Shown here piece by piece: positions 7,762 to 14,697 of a stretch of DNA of 34,912 bases (positions are counted from its first letter, which is position 1; each line of letters opens with the position of its first letter). The DNA is taken from positions 1 to 34,912 of the forward strand of contig JAEWOS010000031.1 in NCBI GenBank assembly GCA_023460855.1. The letters run 5' to 3'. Origin of the DNA: Bacteroidota bacterium (GTDB lineage Bacteria; Bacteroidota; Bacteroidia; Flavobacteriales; Weeksellaceae). The notes under the pieces are model-generated. The model did no database searches and was not told the DNA's origin. It was given only the letters and a program-made list of their open reading frames with translations. The translations under genes and the position numbers were made by a program.

Positions 7762-8220
7762 TTGACAACAACCGAAGACATACGAGACATTTTTTCAATA
7801 TTTCATGACGGAGGTATTACCGAATGGACCGGTAACAAAAAAGTAATGACTTTGACTGTTGAATGCCAATATTTAGCTGAACTTATTGATAAATCGTTTG
7901 ACAGATTTTATGTTGAACTTTCCCAGGTTGACGAGTTGTTCTTAAAGACCTGGCCAAATCCGCTTGACCTGCCGGTTCAGATTTTTACTGAACCAAGCGA
8001 CATTTTTAGAGCAGAACTTGAATTATTATCCGCTGACATCAAAGACGGGAAAATTGTAATTGCTTGTAATCAGCACGACACGAACTTTGATTATTGCGGA
8101 GGCAACCTCACAATTAGTTGTCTTTCAATTAAAGTCTTTGATCAGAAAAAAAACGAATTGACAATTGACCAGTTAGTTGAAATATCTAAAAACTATGGGG
8201 ACGACTGGAACAAGAAATAA
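7762..8220 (+). CDS. Unknown cytoplasmic protein, 152 aa, TTG start (distal cassette remnant)
   Basis: The frame opens with TTG at 7762. No ATG or GTG lies in frame back to the stop at 7705, so either TTG is used or the original ATG was lost (the context AGATTGACAACA is one base away from an ATG-led reading of the same MTTTED start). The protein is acidic with no signal or membrane segment: DIRDIFSIFHDGGITEW, a VECQYLAELIDKSF segment, WPNPLDLPVQIF, and CNQHDTNFDYCGGNLTISC with three Cys. Size and acidity are like small immunity-type proteins, but I cannot name a family. It follows a decayed attC site and precedes a remnant of another, consistent with the old distal end of the array. Confidence 0.68.
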   Translation: MTTTEDIRDIFSIFHDGGITEWTGNKKVMTLTVECQYLAELIDKSFDRFYVELSQVDELFLKTWPNPLDLPVQIFTEPSDIFRAELELLSADIKDGKIVIACNQHDTNFDYCGGNLTISCLSIKVFDQKKNELTIDQLVEISKNYGDDWNKK

Positions 8221-8238
8221 AATCTGCCTGTAATTTAT

Positions 8239-8261
8239 CGCAAACTTTTTCCACATAACTG
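8239..8261 (+). repeat. attC right-half remnant at the distal end of the array
   Basis: CGCAAACTTTTTCCACATAACT closely resembles the right ends of sites 0 and 5 (CGCAAATAC, CTTTTTCC, GTTACCTG) with the core GTT changed. It marks the probable right boundary of cassette-derived DNA. Confidence 0.4.
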
Positions 8262-8302
8262 AAACCTCCCCGGAATCGCTTCAAAGGAGGTTTTAGTTTG
8301 GG
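8262..8302. terminator. Hairpin terminator between convergent genes
   Basis: AAACCTCC (8262-8269) pairs perfectly with GGAGGTTT (8286-8293) and is followed on the plus strand by TTAGTTT. It lies between the distal cassette gene (plus) and the BlaR1-like gene (minus), and may serve both, better for the plus strand. Confidence 0.6.
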
Positions 8303-8314
8303 AGACCGTTTATA

Positions 8315-8966
8315 TTATTTGGTCGTCACGCTTACTTTGGATACAAAAGTCTTCGTTCCGTCCGTAATTCTTTCTGTACCGATATGCTTGATTTTTGCGG
8401 GCGTTTTCAGAAACTTTTCCGAGTATCTCATATCATCCGAAAGCTTTTCCACTTCTTTCCAGCTAACCTGCTTCCCATCGATAAAGTAACTGGTTTGTGC
8501 GCTTGTCGGAAACTTTTCGATGTCGGAAGTTCGCACTGTCGTATTCTTTATCATGTTCAAACCGATATTGTACAGCGTCTCAGTGCGGGAATCTGTTCTG
8601 AAAAATCCATAAGGAATTTTATTGGTACAGCATTCCAGCATTTCCGCGGTGATTTTCTGCACACGGTCCAGGTCGCTTTTTAACGCAGTTTTTTCTTCAT
8701 CCGTAAGTGGTTGTTCTTCATAATGTCTGGTTTTCTTAAAATGATCTTTTACTTCTGTTGAAGCCGCAATCTCTTCCAGTTGGGCCTGTAGCTTTTTTCT
8801 GCATTTCTGCCTTGTCCGACTGCTCCTTCACGGCACTGTTGAAATATTCCATCACATCTTGATATTTCTTGTGAACGGGATCAAATACGGTTTCAGTGAT
8901 GGTACGGTATTTACTCATCGTAGGCACATCTTTATATTTATCATTAGAGGTTTTATGACCTTGGTA
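8315..8966 (-). pseudogene. C-terminal part of BlaR1-like gene, out of frame with its N-terminal part
   Basis: Two further pieces continue the M56 protein in other frames. After a frame change in the A4 run (complement of 8967-8970) the reading EKYQGHKTSNDKYKDVP leads into TMSKYRTITETVFDPVHKKY. After a second change in the A6 run (complement of 8793-8798) it continues LQAQLEEIAASTEVKDHF, then EEKTALKSDLDRVQKIT, to the stop at 8315. One A missing at the first run and one A extra at the second restore a single frame: 8315-10231 is exactly 639 codons. The region encodes a charged periplasmic tail of the sensor. Either both indels are sequencing errors or the gene is broken. The compensation favours a formerly single gene in either case. 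Confidence 0.75.
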
Positions 8967-10231
8967 TTTTCCTCAAGGTTTTCATATTTTCCCGCGAAGA
9001 ACATAGCCTGCTTACCATAATCAAGCGGTTGATAATTATTTTTACTTTGTCCGGTCCCATAATCTTTATTGCGTCGATAACGGACATAATAATCGATATA
9101 TTCCTGCTTAGATACCTCCTTACCTTCAATAACGAAAAGATTTTCTTCTGTTGAGCGGTACAGGTTTACCACAGCCGGATCAGCAATAGTCCATTTTTCG
9201 TAAATTTTTTCTTTGATCGTGTCAAGCTTTTTTTGAGCAGCGGATCTCTCTGTCACCGTATTCGTTGGTGTAGCTACCGGTGAAATCTTTTTTTGCTCTG
9301 CCTGTTGCTGCTGTACAACCTGCTGTGTCTGAACCGCCTCTTCAATAAGCGTGTTGAGGATTTTTATCTCCTTGTTTTTCGCATTCACCATATAGGCAAA
9401 AGCCAGTAAAAACAATAAGGGAAGTGCCATGATTCTACGGATATAGCTGAATTGTGATTTGGGTTTCTGTAACATTTTTAATCGTTTTTTAAGGTTGGAA
9501 CTGAGAAACGGACTCGTACCCGGAAGCACATCGCCGGAAAAATGGCTTGCCAGAAGCATCTGCGCAAATGCTTTGGTATCCGATTTTTTCACGGCCTTGT
9601 TGTCCGCAAGATATTCGTGTATTAAATTAATTTCCTTTTTAATCATCCAGAAAAACGGGTTAAACCATAAAACTCCGCAGATTATTTCCAGGAAAATTTT
9701 GTCAAGACTGTGCTTCTGTTCAATATGCACCATTTCGTGCTTCAAAATCTGTTTTCCCAGGTCTGACTGTAACAGAATGGAATTTTTCCAGAACAGGTTT
9801 TTAAAAAAGGAAAATGGTGCGCTTTCGAGATCCGTATTGTAAAAAGTAATACCCTGCATCTTTTCATTTGGAAAGCGTTTTTTAAACTGCTCAATCTGTA
9901 AAATGCCGTGCATAAACCTGGCGAAAAGCACAGCAGAGATTAAGATAATTACAACAGAGAATACATAAAACAGAAGCGAAAATTCATTTGAAGTATTTAT
10001 TGAATCAACTAAATTTACTTCATTGATTAACAGAAAAATATTATTGCTTACTTCAAGTGTAAAATAATCAATTTTAAGTGCAGGAAGAAGCAGACTGATC
10101 AATACCGCTGCAAGCAGATAGTAGCGGTTGTAATGATGAAAAGTACGGTTCCGAAGAACGAGATGATAGTAGCCAAACATCACGGCGGAACTGATCATCA
10201 TCTTCCCAAAATATACAAGCAGAGCCTCCAT
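8915..10231 (-). CDS. BlaR1/MecR1-like M56 family metallopeptidase (N-terminal 438 aa before frameshift)
   Basis: Membrane sensor-protease of the BlaR1 type. Four hydrophobic segments are visible (about residues 5-23, 38-53, 86-104, and after RRIMALPLLFLLAFAYMV near 270-285). The zinc site is HEMVH (165-169) with HEYLAD (205-210) supplying the downstream acidic ligand, facing the cytoplasm in this family. The predicted role is to cleave the repressor BlaI, encoded directly upstream with a one-base gap. Unlike staphylococcal BlaR1 there is no penicillin-binding sensor domain; the C-terminal part is the polar tail described for Bacteroidota homologues. The frame ends early (KMCLR stop) because of a frameshift; the rest is listed separately. 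Whether a functional full-length protein is made depends on whether those indels are real. Confidence 0.88.
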   Translation of the reverse strand: MEALLVYFGKMMISSAVMFGYYHLVLRNRTFHHYNRYYLLAAVLISLLLPALKIDYFTLEVSNNIFLLINEVNLVDSINTSNEFSLLFYVFSVVIILISAVLFARFMHGILQIEQFKKRFPNEKMQGITFYNTDLESAPFSFFKNLFWKNSILLQSDLGKQILKHEMVHIEQKHSLDKIFLEIICGVLWFNPFFWMIKKEINLIHEYLADNKAVKKSDTKAFAQMLLASHFSGDVLPGTSPFLSSNLKKRLKMLQKPKSQFSYIRRIMALPLLFLLAFAYMVNAKNKEIKILNTLIEEAVQTQQVVQQQQAEQKKISPVATPTNTVTERSAAQKKLDTIKEKIYEKWTIADPAVVNLYRSTEENLFVIEGKEVSKQEYIDYYVRYRRNKDYGTGQSKNNYQPLDYGKQAMFFAGKYENLEENTKVIKPLMINIKMCLR

Positions 10232-10232
10232 G

Positions 10233-10598
10233 TCAGTCTTTGTTTTTAAGTTCGTTGAGAAGGAATTCGAGGTCCTCCACGCTCATTTCGTTTTTTTCCA
10301 CCAGAAAGGAAACCGCGTTTTTATAAGAACCTTCGAAATAATTTTTGACCAGGCTTTTCATGCTTTTTCCACTGTACTGCTCCTGAGACACGAGCGGAAA
10401 ATACTGATGCTGTCTTCCAAAAACTTCGTATTCCACGAAATCTTTTTCTTTTAAAACTTTCAGAATTGTCGACACGGTGTTGGTGTGCGGTTTGGGTTCC
10501 GGAAACTGATCGAGGATCTCCTTCAGAAATCCTTTTCCGAGTTTCCACAGATACTGCATCACCTGTTCCTCTGCTTTTGTCAACTGCTGTATTTTCAT
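10233..10598 (-). CDS. blaI: BlaI/MecI/CopY family transcriptional repressor
   Basis: 121 aa, the usual length of the family. The winged-helix DNA-binding domain covers about 1-75 (KAEEQVMQYLWKLGKGFLKEILDQFP, then PHTNTVSTILKVLKEKDFVEYEVFG), followed by a dimerisation and cleavage helix region (SMKSLVKNYFEGSYKNAVSFLVEKNEMS). It is a dimeric repressor that binds dyads and is removed when the M56 protease is activated. It is the first gene of the two-gene unit. A dyad matching the BlaI core (TACA...TGTA) overlaps its own promoter, so autoregulation is likely. The regulon (beta-lactamase or, as in several Bacteroidota, cell-envelope stress genes) cannot be told from this window; no beta-lactamase gene is nearby. 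Confidence 0.93.
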   Translation of the reverse strand: MKIQQLTKAEEQVMQYLWKLGKGFLKEILDQFPEPKPHTNTVSTILKVLKEKDFVEYEVFGRQHQYFPLVSQEQYSGKSMKSLVKNYFEGSYKNAVSFLVEKNEMSVEDLEFLLNELKNKD

Positions 10599-10633
10599 GA
10601 TTATCGTTTTAGAAATTAACCGACAAGCGTATC

Positions 10634-10681
10634 ACTATAAATATAGTTATACAAATGTACCCAAGTTTTTGAATTTTACAA
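10634..10681 (-). promoter_or_regulatory. blaI promoter with overlapping BlaI-type operator dyads
   Basis: On the minus strand, -33 TTG (complement of 10679-10681), a 19-base spacer and -7 TACATTTG (complement of 10652-10659) match the Bacteroidota promoter. TACAAATGTA (10650-10659), a TACA/TGTA dyad with a 2-base spacer, sits exactly on the -7 element. A second dyad, ACTATA-AA-TATAGT (10634-10647), lies next to it. A repressor bound here would block transcription of blaI-blaR1. Confidence 0.65.
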
Positions 10682-10942
10682 CTATTTTTTTAGTGATAAA
10701 TAACTATTAGAGGTAAATAATTGATTTTCAGACTAAAAACTTTCAATCTTGACTCAAATCCAGTTCGAGGATATGATTATTTTTCACCTGAAGTTCTTTG
10801 CAGATTTAATTCCTACTGAATTGCCACTGCTGAGATTTTTGCGCATTCCCGGAAAATCTCCCGGTAGATTGTATTTTTTTCTAAATCTATGGTTTTGATT
10901 CAAATATTGCATGATAAATTTACTCACTAAAATTCAAAGAAA

Positions 10943-10973
10943 TTTGCAGTTTTAAAATCTTTTTGTATCTTTG
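10943..10973 (+). promoter_or_regulatory. Promoter of the initiator tRNA
   Basis: TTTG at 10943-10946 (-33), a 19-base spacer, and TATCTTTG at 10966-10973 (-7, matching TAnnTTTG). The tRNA begins 10 bases after, consistent with a start a few bases before the mature 5' end. The rest of the gap from blaI (about 10700-10940) shows nothing else that I can support. Confidence 0.75.
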
Positions 10974-10982
10974 CACTCACAT

Positions 10983-11055
<73 letters not shown>

Positions 11056-11093
11056 CTAAATTTTAAGTTCTAACCGCTGTTAGAACTTTTTTT

Positions 11094-11705
11094 ATGGCCA
11101 GAATTTTAAAAATATACTCCGATAATCCCGCTGAAAATCAGATCGATCAGGTTGTGAAGACCTTGAGAAACGGCGGTTTGATCATCTATCCTTCCGATAC
11201 TATTTATGCGCTCGGTTGCGATATCAACAACTATAAGGCAATGGAAAAACTGGCGCAACTGAAGAAAACAAAACTCGACAAAGCTCATTTTTCCATTATC
11301 TGCAACAATCTGAGTCACCTTTCCGAATTTGCGCGACCGATAGACAACGCGACTTTCAGGCTTTTAAAGAATCACGTTCCCGGACCGTTCACTTTTATCC
11401 TGGAAGCGAATAAAAACCTTCCACTGGCTTATAAAGGGCATAAAACAATAGGAATCAGAGTTCCCGATCATATAATTCCCCAACTGATTGTGGAGCAGCT
11501 TGGAAATCCGATTGCATCCACTTCGATCAGAGATGATGATGAAGTTCTCGAATATTCCACAGATCCGGAGCTTATCGCTGAAAAATACGACAAACTTGTG
11601 GACATCGTCATCGATAACGGTTACGGCGATCACACAGCCTCCACGATTGTAGACCTCAGCTCCGGCGAACCGGAAATTATCCGACAGGGTAAAGGTGTTC
11701 TGTAA
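11094..11705 (+). CDS. Sua5/YciO/YrdC family protein, YciO-like (putative threonylcarbamoyl-AMP synthase)
   Basis: 203 aa, one YrdC domain over most of its length. The ATP-fold motif region is visible in GGLIIYPSDTIYALGCD (near residues 27-44), KAHFSIICNNLSHL, then PGPFTFILEANKN and KTIGIRVPDH. The family makes threonylcarbamoyl-AMP from threonine, bicarbonate and ATP for tRNA t6A37. This copy resembles E. coli YciO (ALGC after the Tyr-Pro-Ser-Asp motif, FRLLKN, STSI instead of the usual S-A-N), a subgroup whose t6A activity is weaker or uncertain. I therefore do not call it tsaC. The start ATG at 11094 follows the tRNA by 38 bases, and the two may be co-transcribed. Confidence 0.85.
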   Translation: MARILKIYSDNPAENQIDQVVKTLRNGGLIIYPSDTIYALGCDINNYKAMEKLAQLKKTKLDKAHFSIICNNLSHLSEFARPIDNATFRLLKNHVPGPFTFILEANKNLPLAYKGHKTIGIRVPDHIIPQLIVEQLGNPIASTSIRDDDEVLEYSTDPELIAEKYDKLVDIVIDNGYGDHTASTIVDLSSGEPEIIRQGKGVL

Positions 11706-12262
11706 GGAGAGTCATTGAGTTTTGAGTGGTAGAGTGGTTTAGTGGTTGAGTTTTTGAGGAAACGCCCGTCAGTTTGTGCAGCGAAGCGTATCGGGAACAT
11801 TGGAATTTGAGATTTGAAATTTGAGATTTGAGATTTGATTGAAACTTTAAACTACAAACGTTGAACTTTGAACATTGAACCTGCAAAAACTTCTCGATAC
11901 GGAATTCTTCGAATTCCTACTCGAAGTGACGCAAGACTTTGAACTCATAAACTTTAAACACTGAACATTGAACTTTAAACGACCGTCTGTTCGGGTAGCG
12001 AAGCGTATCGGGAATATTTAGAATTTGAGATTTGAGATTTGAGATTTTGCGCAAAGTTTAAACTGCGAGAATTGAATCTGAACATTGAACCTTAAACTCC
12101 CGTCAGTTCGGGTAGCGAAGCGTATCGAGAACAGTTAGAATTTGGGATTTGGGATTTGAGATTTTGGCGGAAAGTTTAAACTACAAACGTTGAACTTTGA
12201 ACATTGAACCCTGAATCCGAAACTTTGAGCCTTATGCCCGGAATTTTTAGCATCTTTAACAC
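11706..12262. repeat. Spacer of degenerate tandem repeats (557 bases, no gene)
   Basis: Three imperfect copies of a unit start near 11764, 11980 and 12097. Each begins with a CCGTC(A/T)GTT head and AGCGAAGCGTATCG, then GAATTTGAGATTTGA-type runs, then AACTTTAAAC and GAACATTGAAC-type runs. A fourth, partial element at about 11890-11935 carries CTCGATACGGAATTCTTC, partly reverse complementary to the TATCG head. No reading frame of interest. This kind of low-complexity spacer is common between genes of Chryseobacterium-like genomes. Confidence 0.8.
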
Positions 12263-13021
12263 ATGAAACTGATTACTTCACCCGCAAAATTAATGACCAC
12301 CGATGTTTCGACCGATCTTCTCAGAAGTTCGACGCCACGATTCATTGAAGAAGTGCAATTCATACAGAAACACCTGAAAGAAAAAAGTCCGAAATACCTT
12401 GCCGACCTGATGGAAATTTCCGCAAAACTTGCCGATGAAAACTGGGAACGCAATCAGAACTGGAAACCAAAACCAGGAAAAAAAGACTCAGCTCCTGCCC
12501 TTTTTGCGTTTACCGGTGAAGTGTACCGCGGACTGGACGCTGCAACACTCGACAAAGAAGCCGTTGCGTATCTTCAGAAAAATTACAGGATTCTTTCAGG
12601 ACTGTACGGTTTACTCAAACCGTCGGACAGAATTATGCTGTACCGTCTGGAAATGGGAAGAAATTTCGAATTTGAGCAGTACGAAAATCTCTATTCTTTC
12701 TGGAGGGAGAAAATCACTGAATCGCTAAACAGCGAACTAAAAAATAACGAACTTATCCTGAATCTCGCGAGTTCGGAATACATCAAAGCGCTCGATAAAA
12801 AGAAACTCAAAGGCAGAATGATCGATTTCGATTTCTTCGAAATGAAAAGCGGTAAAACGAAAACCATCGTCGTTTATACCAAACATGCACGAGGAATGAT
12901 GGTCCGTTTTTGTGCGGAAACCAAAGCGAAAACACTGAACGACGTGAAAGCATTCAATTACGAAGGCTATCTGATCGACGAAGAAAAATCAACTGAAAAT
13001 AAACTGGTTTTTACACGATAG
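12263..13021 (+). CDS. yaaA: Peroxide stress protein YaaA (DUF328)
   Basis: 252 aa, the usual length of the family (about 250-260). Family segments visible: the N-terminal MKLITSPAKLM, PALFAFTGEVYRGLDA, RILSGLYGLLKPSDRIMLYRLEMG (the family's LSGLYGxLxPxDxxxxYRLEM motif), NLASSEYIKAL, and KTIVVYTKHARGMMVRF. In E. coli YaaA is induced by OxyR, binds DNA and limits intracellular free iron during hydrogen peroxide stress. It stands alone before prmC with a 55-base gap; co-transcription is possible. Confidence 0.93.
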   Translation: MKLITSPAKLMTTDVSTDLLRSSTPRFIEEVQFIQKHLKEKSPKYLADLMEISAKLADENWERNQNWKPKPGKKDSAPALFAFTGEVYRGLDAATLDKEAVAYLQKNYRILSGLYGLLKPSDRIMLYRLEMGRNFEFEQYENLYSFWREKITESLNSELKNNELILNLASSEYIKALDKKKLKGRMIDFDFFEMKSGKTKTIVVYTKHARGMMVRFCAETKAKTLNDVKAFNYEGYLIDEEKSTENKLVFTR

Positions 13022-13076
13022 TCAATATTTATCCTGTTGAAATTGCAGAACCCAACGAACGAAATATTCCCTTTCC

Positions 13077-13925
13077 ATGACGTTTTCAGAGTTCAGGTCG
13101 TATTTTAAAGAGCAGCTCTCGGATCATTACACCGCTTCCGAAACCGATGAACTGTTCTATATTTTCGCTGCAGAAATTCTCAGAAAGGAAAGATTTGAGC
13201 TTCGTCGTGCTGAAATTCCGGAATTTGATGTCAACGCACAGGCGAGATTCCATAACTGTCTGTTGCAGCTGACGCAGGGAAAACCCTATCAGCAAATTCT
13301 CGGGAAAACGGAATTTTACGGTATGCAGTTCATGGTAAACGAACATGTTTTAATTCCACGGCCGGAAACCGAAGAACTTTTGGAACTGGCGATCGGAAAA
13401 ATCCAAAATTCAGCGTTCAGTAACCAAAAATTTAGCGTTCTCGATATTGGAACCGGCAGCGGAATCATTCCGGTTGTGCTCAAAAAGAAATTTCCGCAAG
13501 CTGAAATTACTGCGATTGATTTTTCTGAGAAAGCCCTGGAAGTTGCGAAACGAAATGCAGAGCTGCATCAGACCGAAATCAGGTTTCTTCAGCAGGATTA
13601 TCTGAATACTGTTCCCGACCTGAATTATGACATAATCATTTCCAATCCGCCATATATCGGAACTGACGAAGAACATGAAATTGCGGATTCGGTAAAGGAA
13701 TTTGAGCCGAAAGCTGCACTATTCTCTCCCACCTCTGATCCTTTGATTTTCTACCGGAAAATTGCAAAGGATGCGAATAAACATCTCACTGAAAACGGCT
13801 TGATTTTCCTGGAAATCAATCAGAAATTAGGCAGAGAGACACTGGAACTTTTTCAGAAATTTACTGTGAGTCAACTGATTCAGGATCTGTCCGGCAATGA
13901 CCGGTTTATTTTCGCTGCGAGGTAA
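13077..13925 (+). CDS. prmC: Peptide chain release factor N5-glutamine methyltransferase
   Basis: 282 aa. Methylates the Gln of the GGQ motif in release factors RF1/RF2, using S-adenosylmethionine, in the cytoplasm. An N-terminal helical domain (about 1-105) precedes a Rossmann methyltransferase domain with DIGTGSGIIPVVL (SAM motif I), ITAIDFSEKAL (motif II) and the catalytic NPPYIGTDEE (motif IV), the hallmark that separates PrmC from other methyltransferases by its conserved NPPY. HVLIPRPETEELLE is the family's substrate-loop segment. Normal length and start. The stop is followed by a hairpin element shared with the convergent rhomboid gene. Confidence 0.95.
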   Translation: MTFSEFRSYFKEQLSDHYTASETDELFYIFAAEILRKERFELRRAEIPEFDVNAQARFHNCLLQLTQGKPYQQILGKTEFYGMQFMVNEHVLIPRPETEELLELAIGKIQNSAFSNQKFSVLDIGTGSGIIPVVLKKKFPQAEITAIDFSEKALEVAKRNAELHQTEIRFLQQDYLNTVPDLNYDIIISNPPYIGTDEEHEIADSVKEFEPKAALFSPTSDPLIFYRKIAKDANKHLTENGLIFLEINQKLGRETLELFQKFTVSQLIQDLSGNDRFIFAAR

Positions 13926-13953
13926 AAACTGGAAACAGGTTTCGGAAACTGTC

Positions 13954-14026
13954 CTAATTAGCCCCGATTGCAGCGGCATCCTTCTGCGACAGCAGAAGAT
14001 ACAGCGGAAAGCGGGAAAAAGCTCCT
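13954..14026. repeat. Structured hairpin element between convergent prmC and rhomboid gene
   Basis: A perfect inner hairpin CTTCTGC-gaca-GCAGAAG (13981-13998) is flanked by AGCCCCGAT...GCGGCAT on the left and AGATACAGCGGAAAGCGGG...AGCTCC on the right, which can pair as nested outer arms (AGC/GCT, CCCG/CGGG). I recall near-identical elements at gene ends in many Flavobacteriia. The conserved parts are the flanks and the inner hairpin varies. It may act as a bidirectional terminator or be a REP-like repeat or RNA motif. Confidence 0.6.
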
Positions 14027-14039
14027 AAAAACTAAAGAA

Positions 14040-14696
14040 CTACCCAATTCTCTTTTTCACGAAAACCATATAAGCCATATAGATAAGCGGCAAAGCCATG
14101 ACACCAAGCTCGAATGCATGACTTACAGCCTGTTCCGGAGCATAAGCAACCGCATAAGCCAGACCAAAAAATGCGCCTCCCAAATGCGCGGCGTGACCAA
14201 TATTATCGTGTGGACGCGGATTGAGCATCATGTACACCGAATATCCGAAATAGAGAAGACCAAAAATATACCCCGGAATCGGAATTGGGATGAAGAAAAA
14301 GTAAATACCGATATCCGGAAAAATAGCAATTGCCGCAAACAGAATTCCTGAAACGCCGCCACTCGCGCCTATTGCTGAATACCAGTCCTGTGCTTTATAC
14401 AGATACAGCGAGAAGAGGTTTCCCAAAATTATCGACCCGAAATAAACCACGAGAAAACCAACCTCGCCAAAAGCCTGAATAACGATTGGCCCGAAGAAAT
14501 ACAGCGTAAGCATGTTGAACAGCAGGTGCATCATATCTGCATGCAGAAAACCTGCAGATATCAGCCTGATGTATTCATTGTGGTGCCTGATTGCGCCGAC
14601 ATTGAACTTATACTTCTCGAAAAGCTGGGAATTGCTGAATCCCATCCACGAGAAAATTGCCGTAGCAGCTATGATGATGATTAAAATGATATTCAT
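14040..14696 (-). CDS. Rhomboid family intramembrane serine protease
   Basis: 218 aa with about six transmembrane helices. The catalytic serine lies in GASGGVSG (S112 in G-A-S-G, helix 4), the partner His in HAAHLGG (H171, helix 6) and the oxyanion HADMMHLLFNM segment (H57, N61, helix 2) is intact, so it is likely active. It cleaves transmembrane substrates in the inner membrane; substrates are unknown. It is the last gene of the topoisomerase IV operon, one base after the preceding anchored protein's stop region, and ends at the hairpin element. Confidence 0.92.
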   Translation of the reverse strand: MNIILIIIIAATAIFSWMGFSNSQLFEKYKFNVGAIRHHNEYIRLISAGFLHADMMHLLFNMLTLYFFGPIVIQAFGEVGFLVVYFGSIILGNLFSLYLYKAQDWYSAIGASGGVSGILFAAIAIFPDIGIYFFFIPIPIPGYIFGLLYFGYSVYMMLNPRPHDNIGHAAHLGGAFFGLAYAVAYAPEQAVSHAFELGVMALPLIYMAYMVFVKKRIG

Positions 14697-14697
14697 T

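Larger units (their letters stand above)
1..8261 (+). mobile_element. Integron gene-cassette array (six to seven cassettes), integrase not in window
   Basis: Genes here all read rightward and are separated by attC-like folded junctions. The inferred recombination points (between G and TT of the CCGTT core) are at 177/178, 1945/1946, 2516/2517, 3457/3458, 4208/4209 and 6692/6693, giving cassettes of about 1768, 571, 941, 751 and 2484 bases plus a less well bounded sixth. The bases just after each cassette start are complementary to that cassette's own R'' box at its 3' end: cassette 1, 10 of 10; 3, 9 of 9; 4, 9 of 9; 5, 9 of 10; 6, 8 of 8. Cassette 2 fails. This is the property expected of circular attC-bearing cassettes. 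The region is visibly more AT-rich than the rest. Orientation puts attI and any integrase to the left, off the window. Without an integrase in view it may equally be a CALIN (attC cluster lacking integrase). Confidence 0.8.

Noticed and set aside
1..8261. Array as a transposon or phage remnant
   Set aside because: No transposase, terminal inverted repeats or phage genes visible; the head-to-tail complementarity within each cassette fits integron cassettes instead.
11706..12262. Repeats here as a CRISPR array
   Set aside because: Repeat spacing is irregular, units are degenerate and low in complexity, and no cas genes are near.
12429..12728. Plus-strand frame overlapping yaaA in a different frame
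   Set aside because: Fully inside yaaA, whose own frame carries the family motifs.
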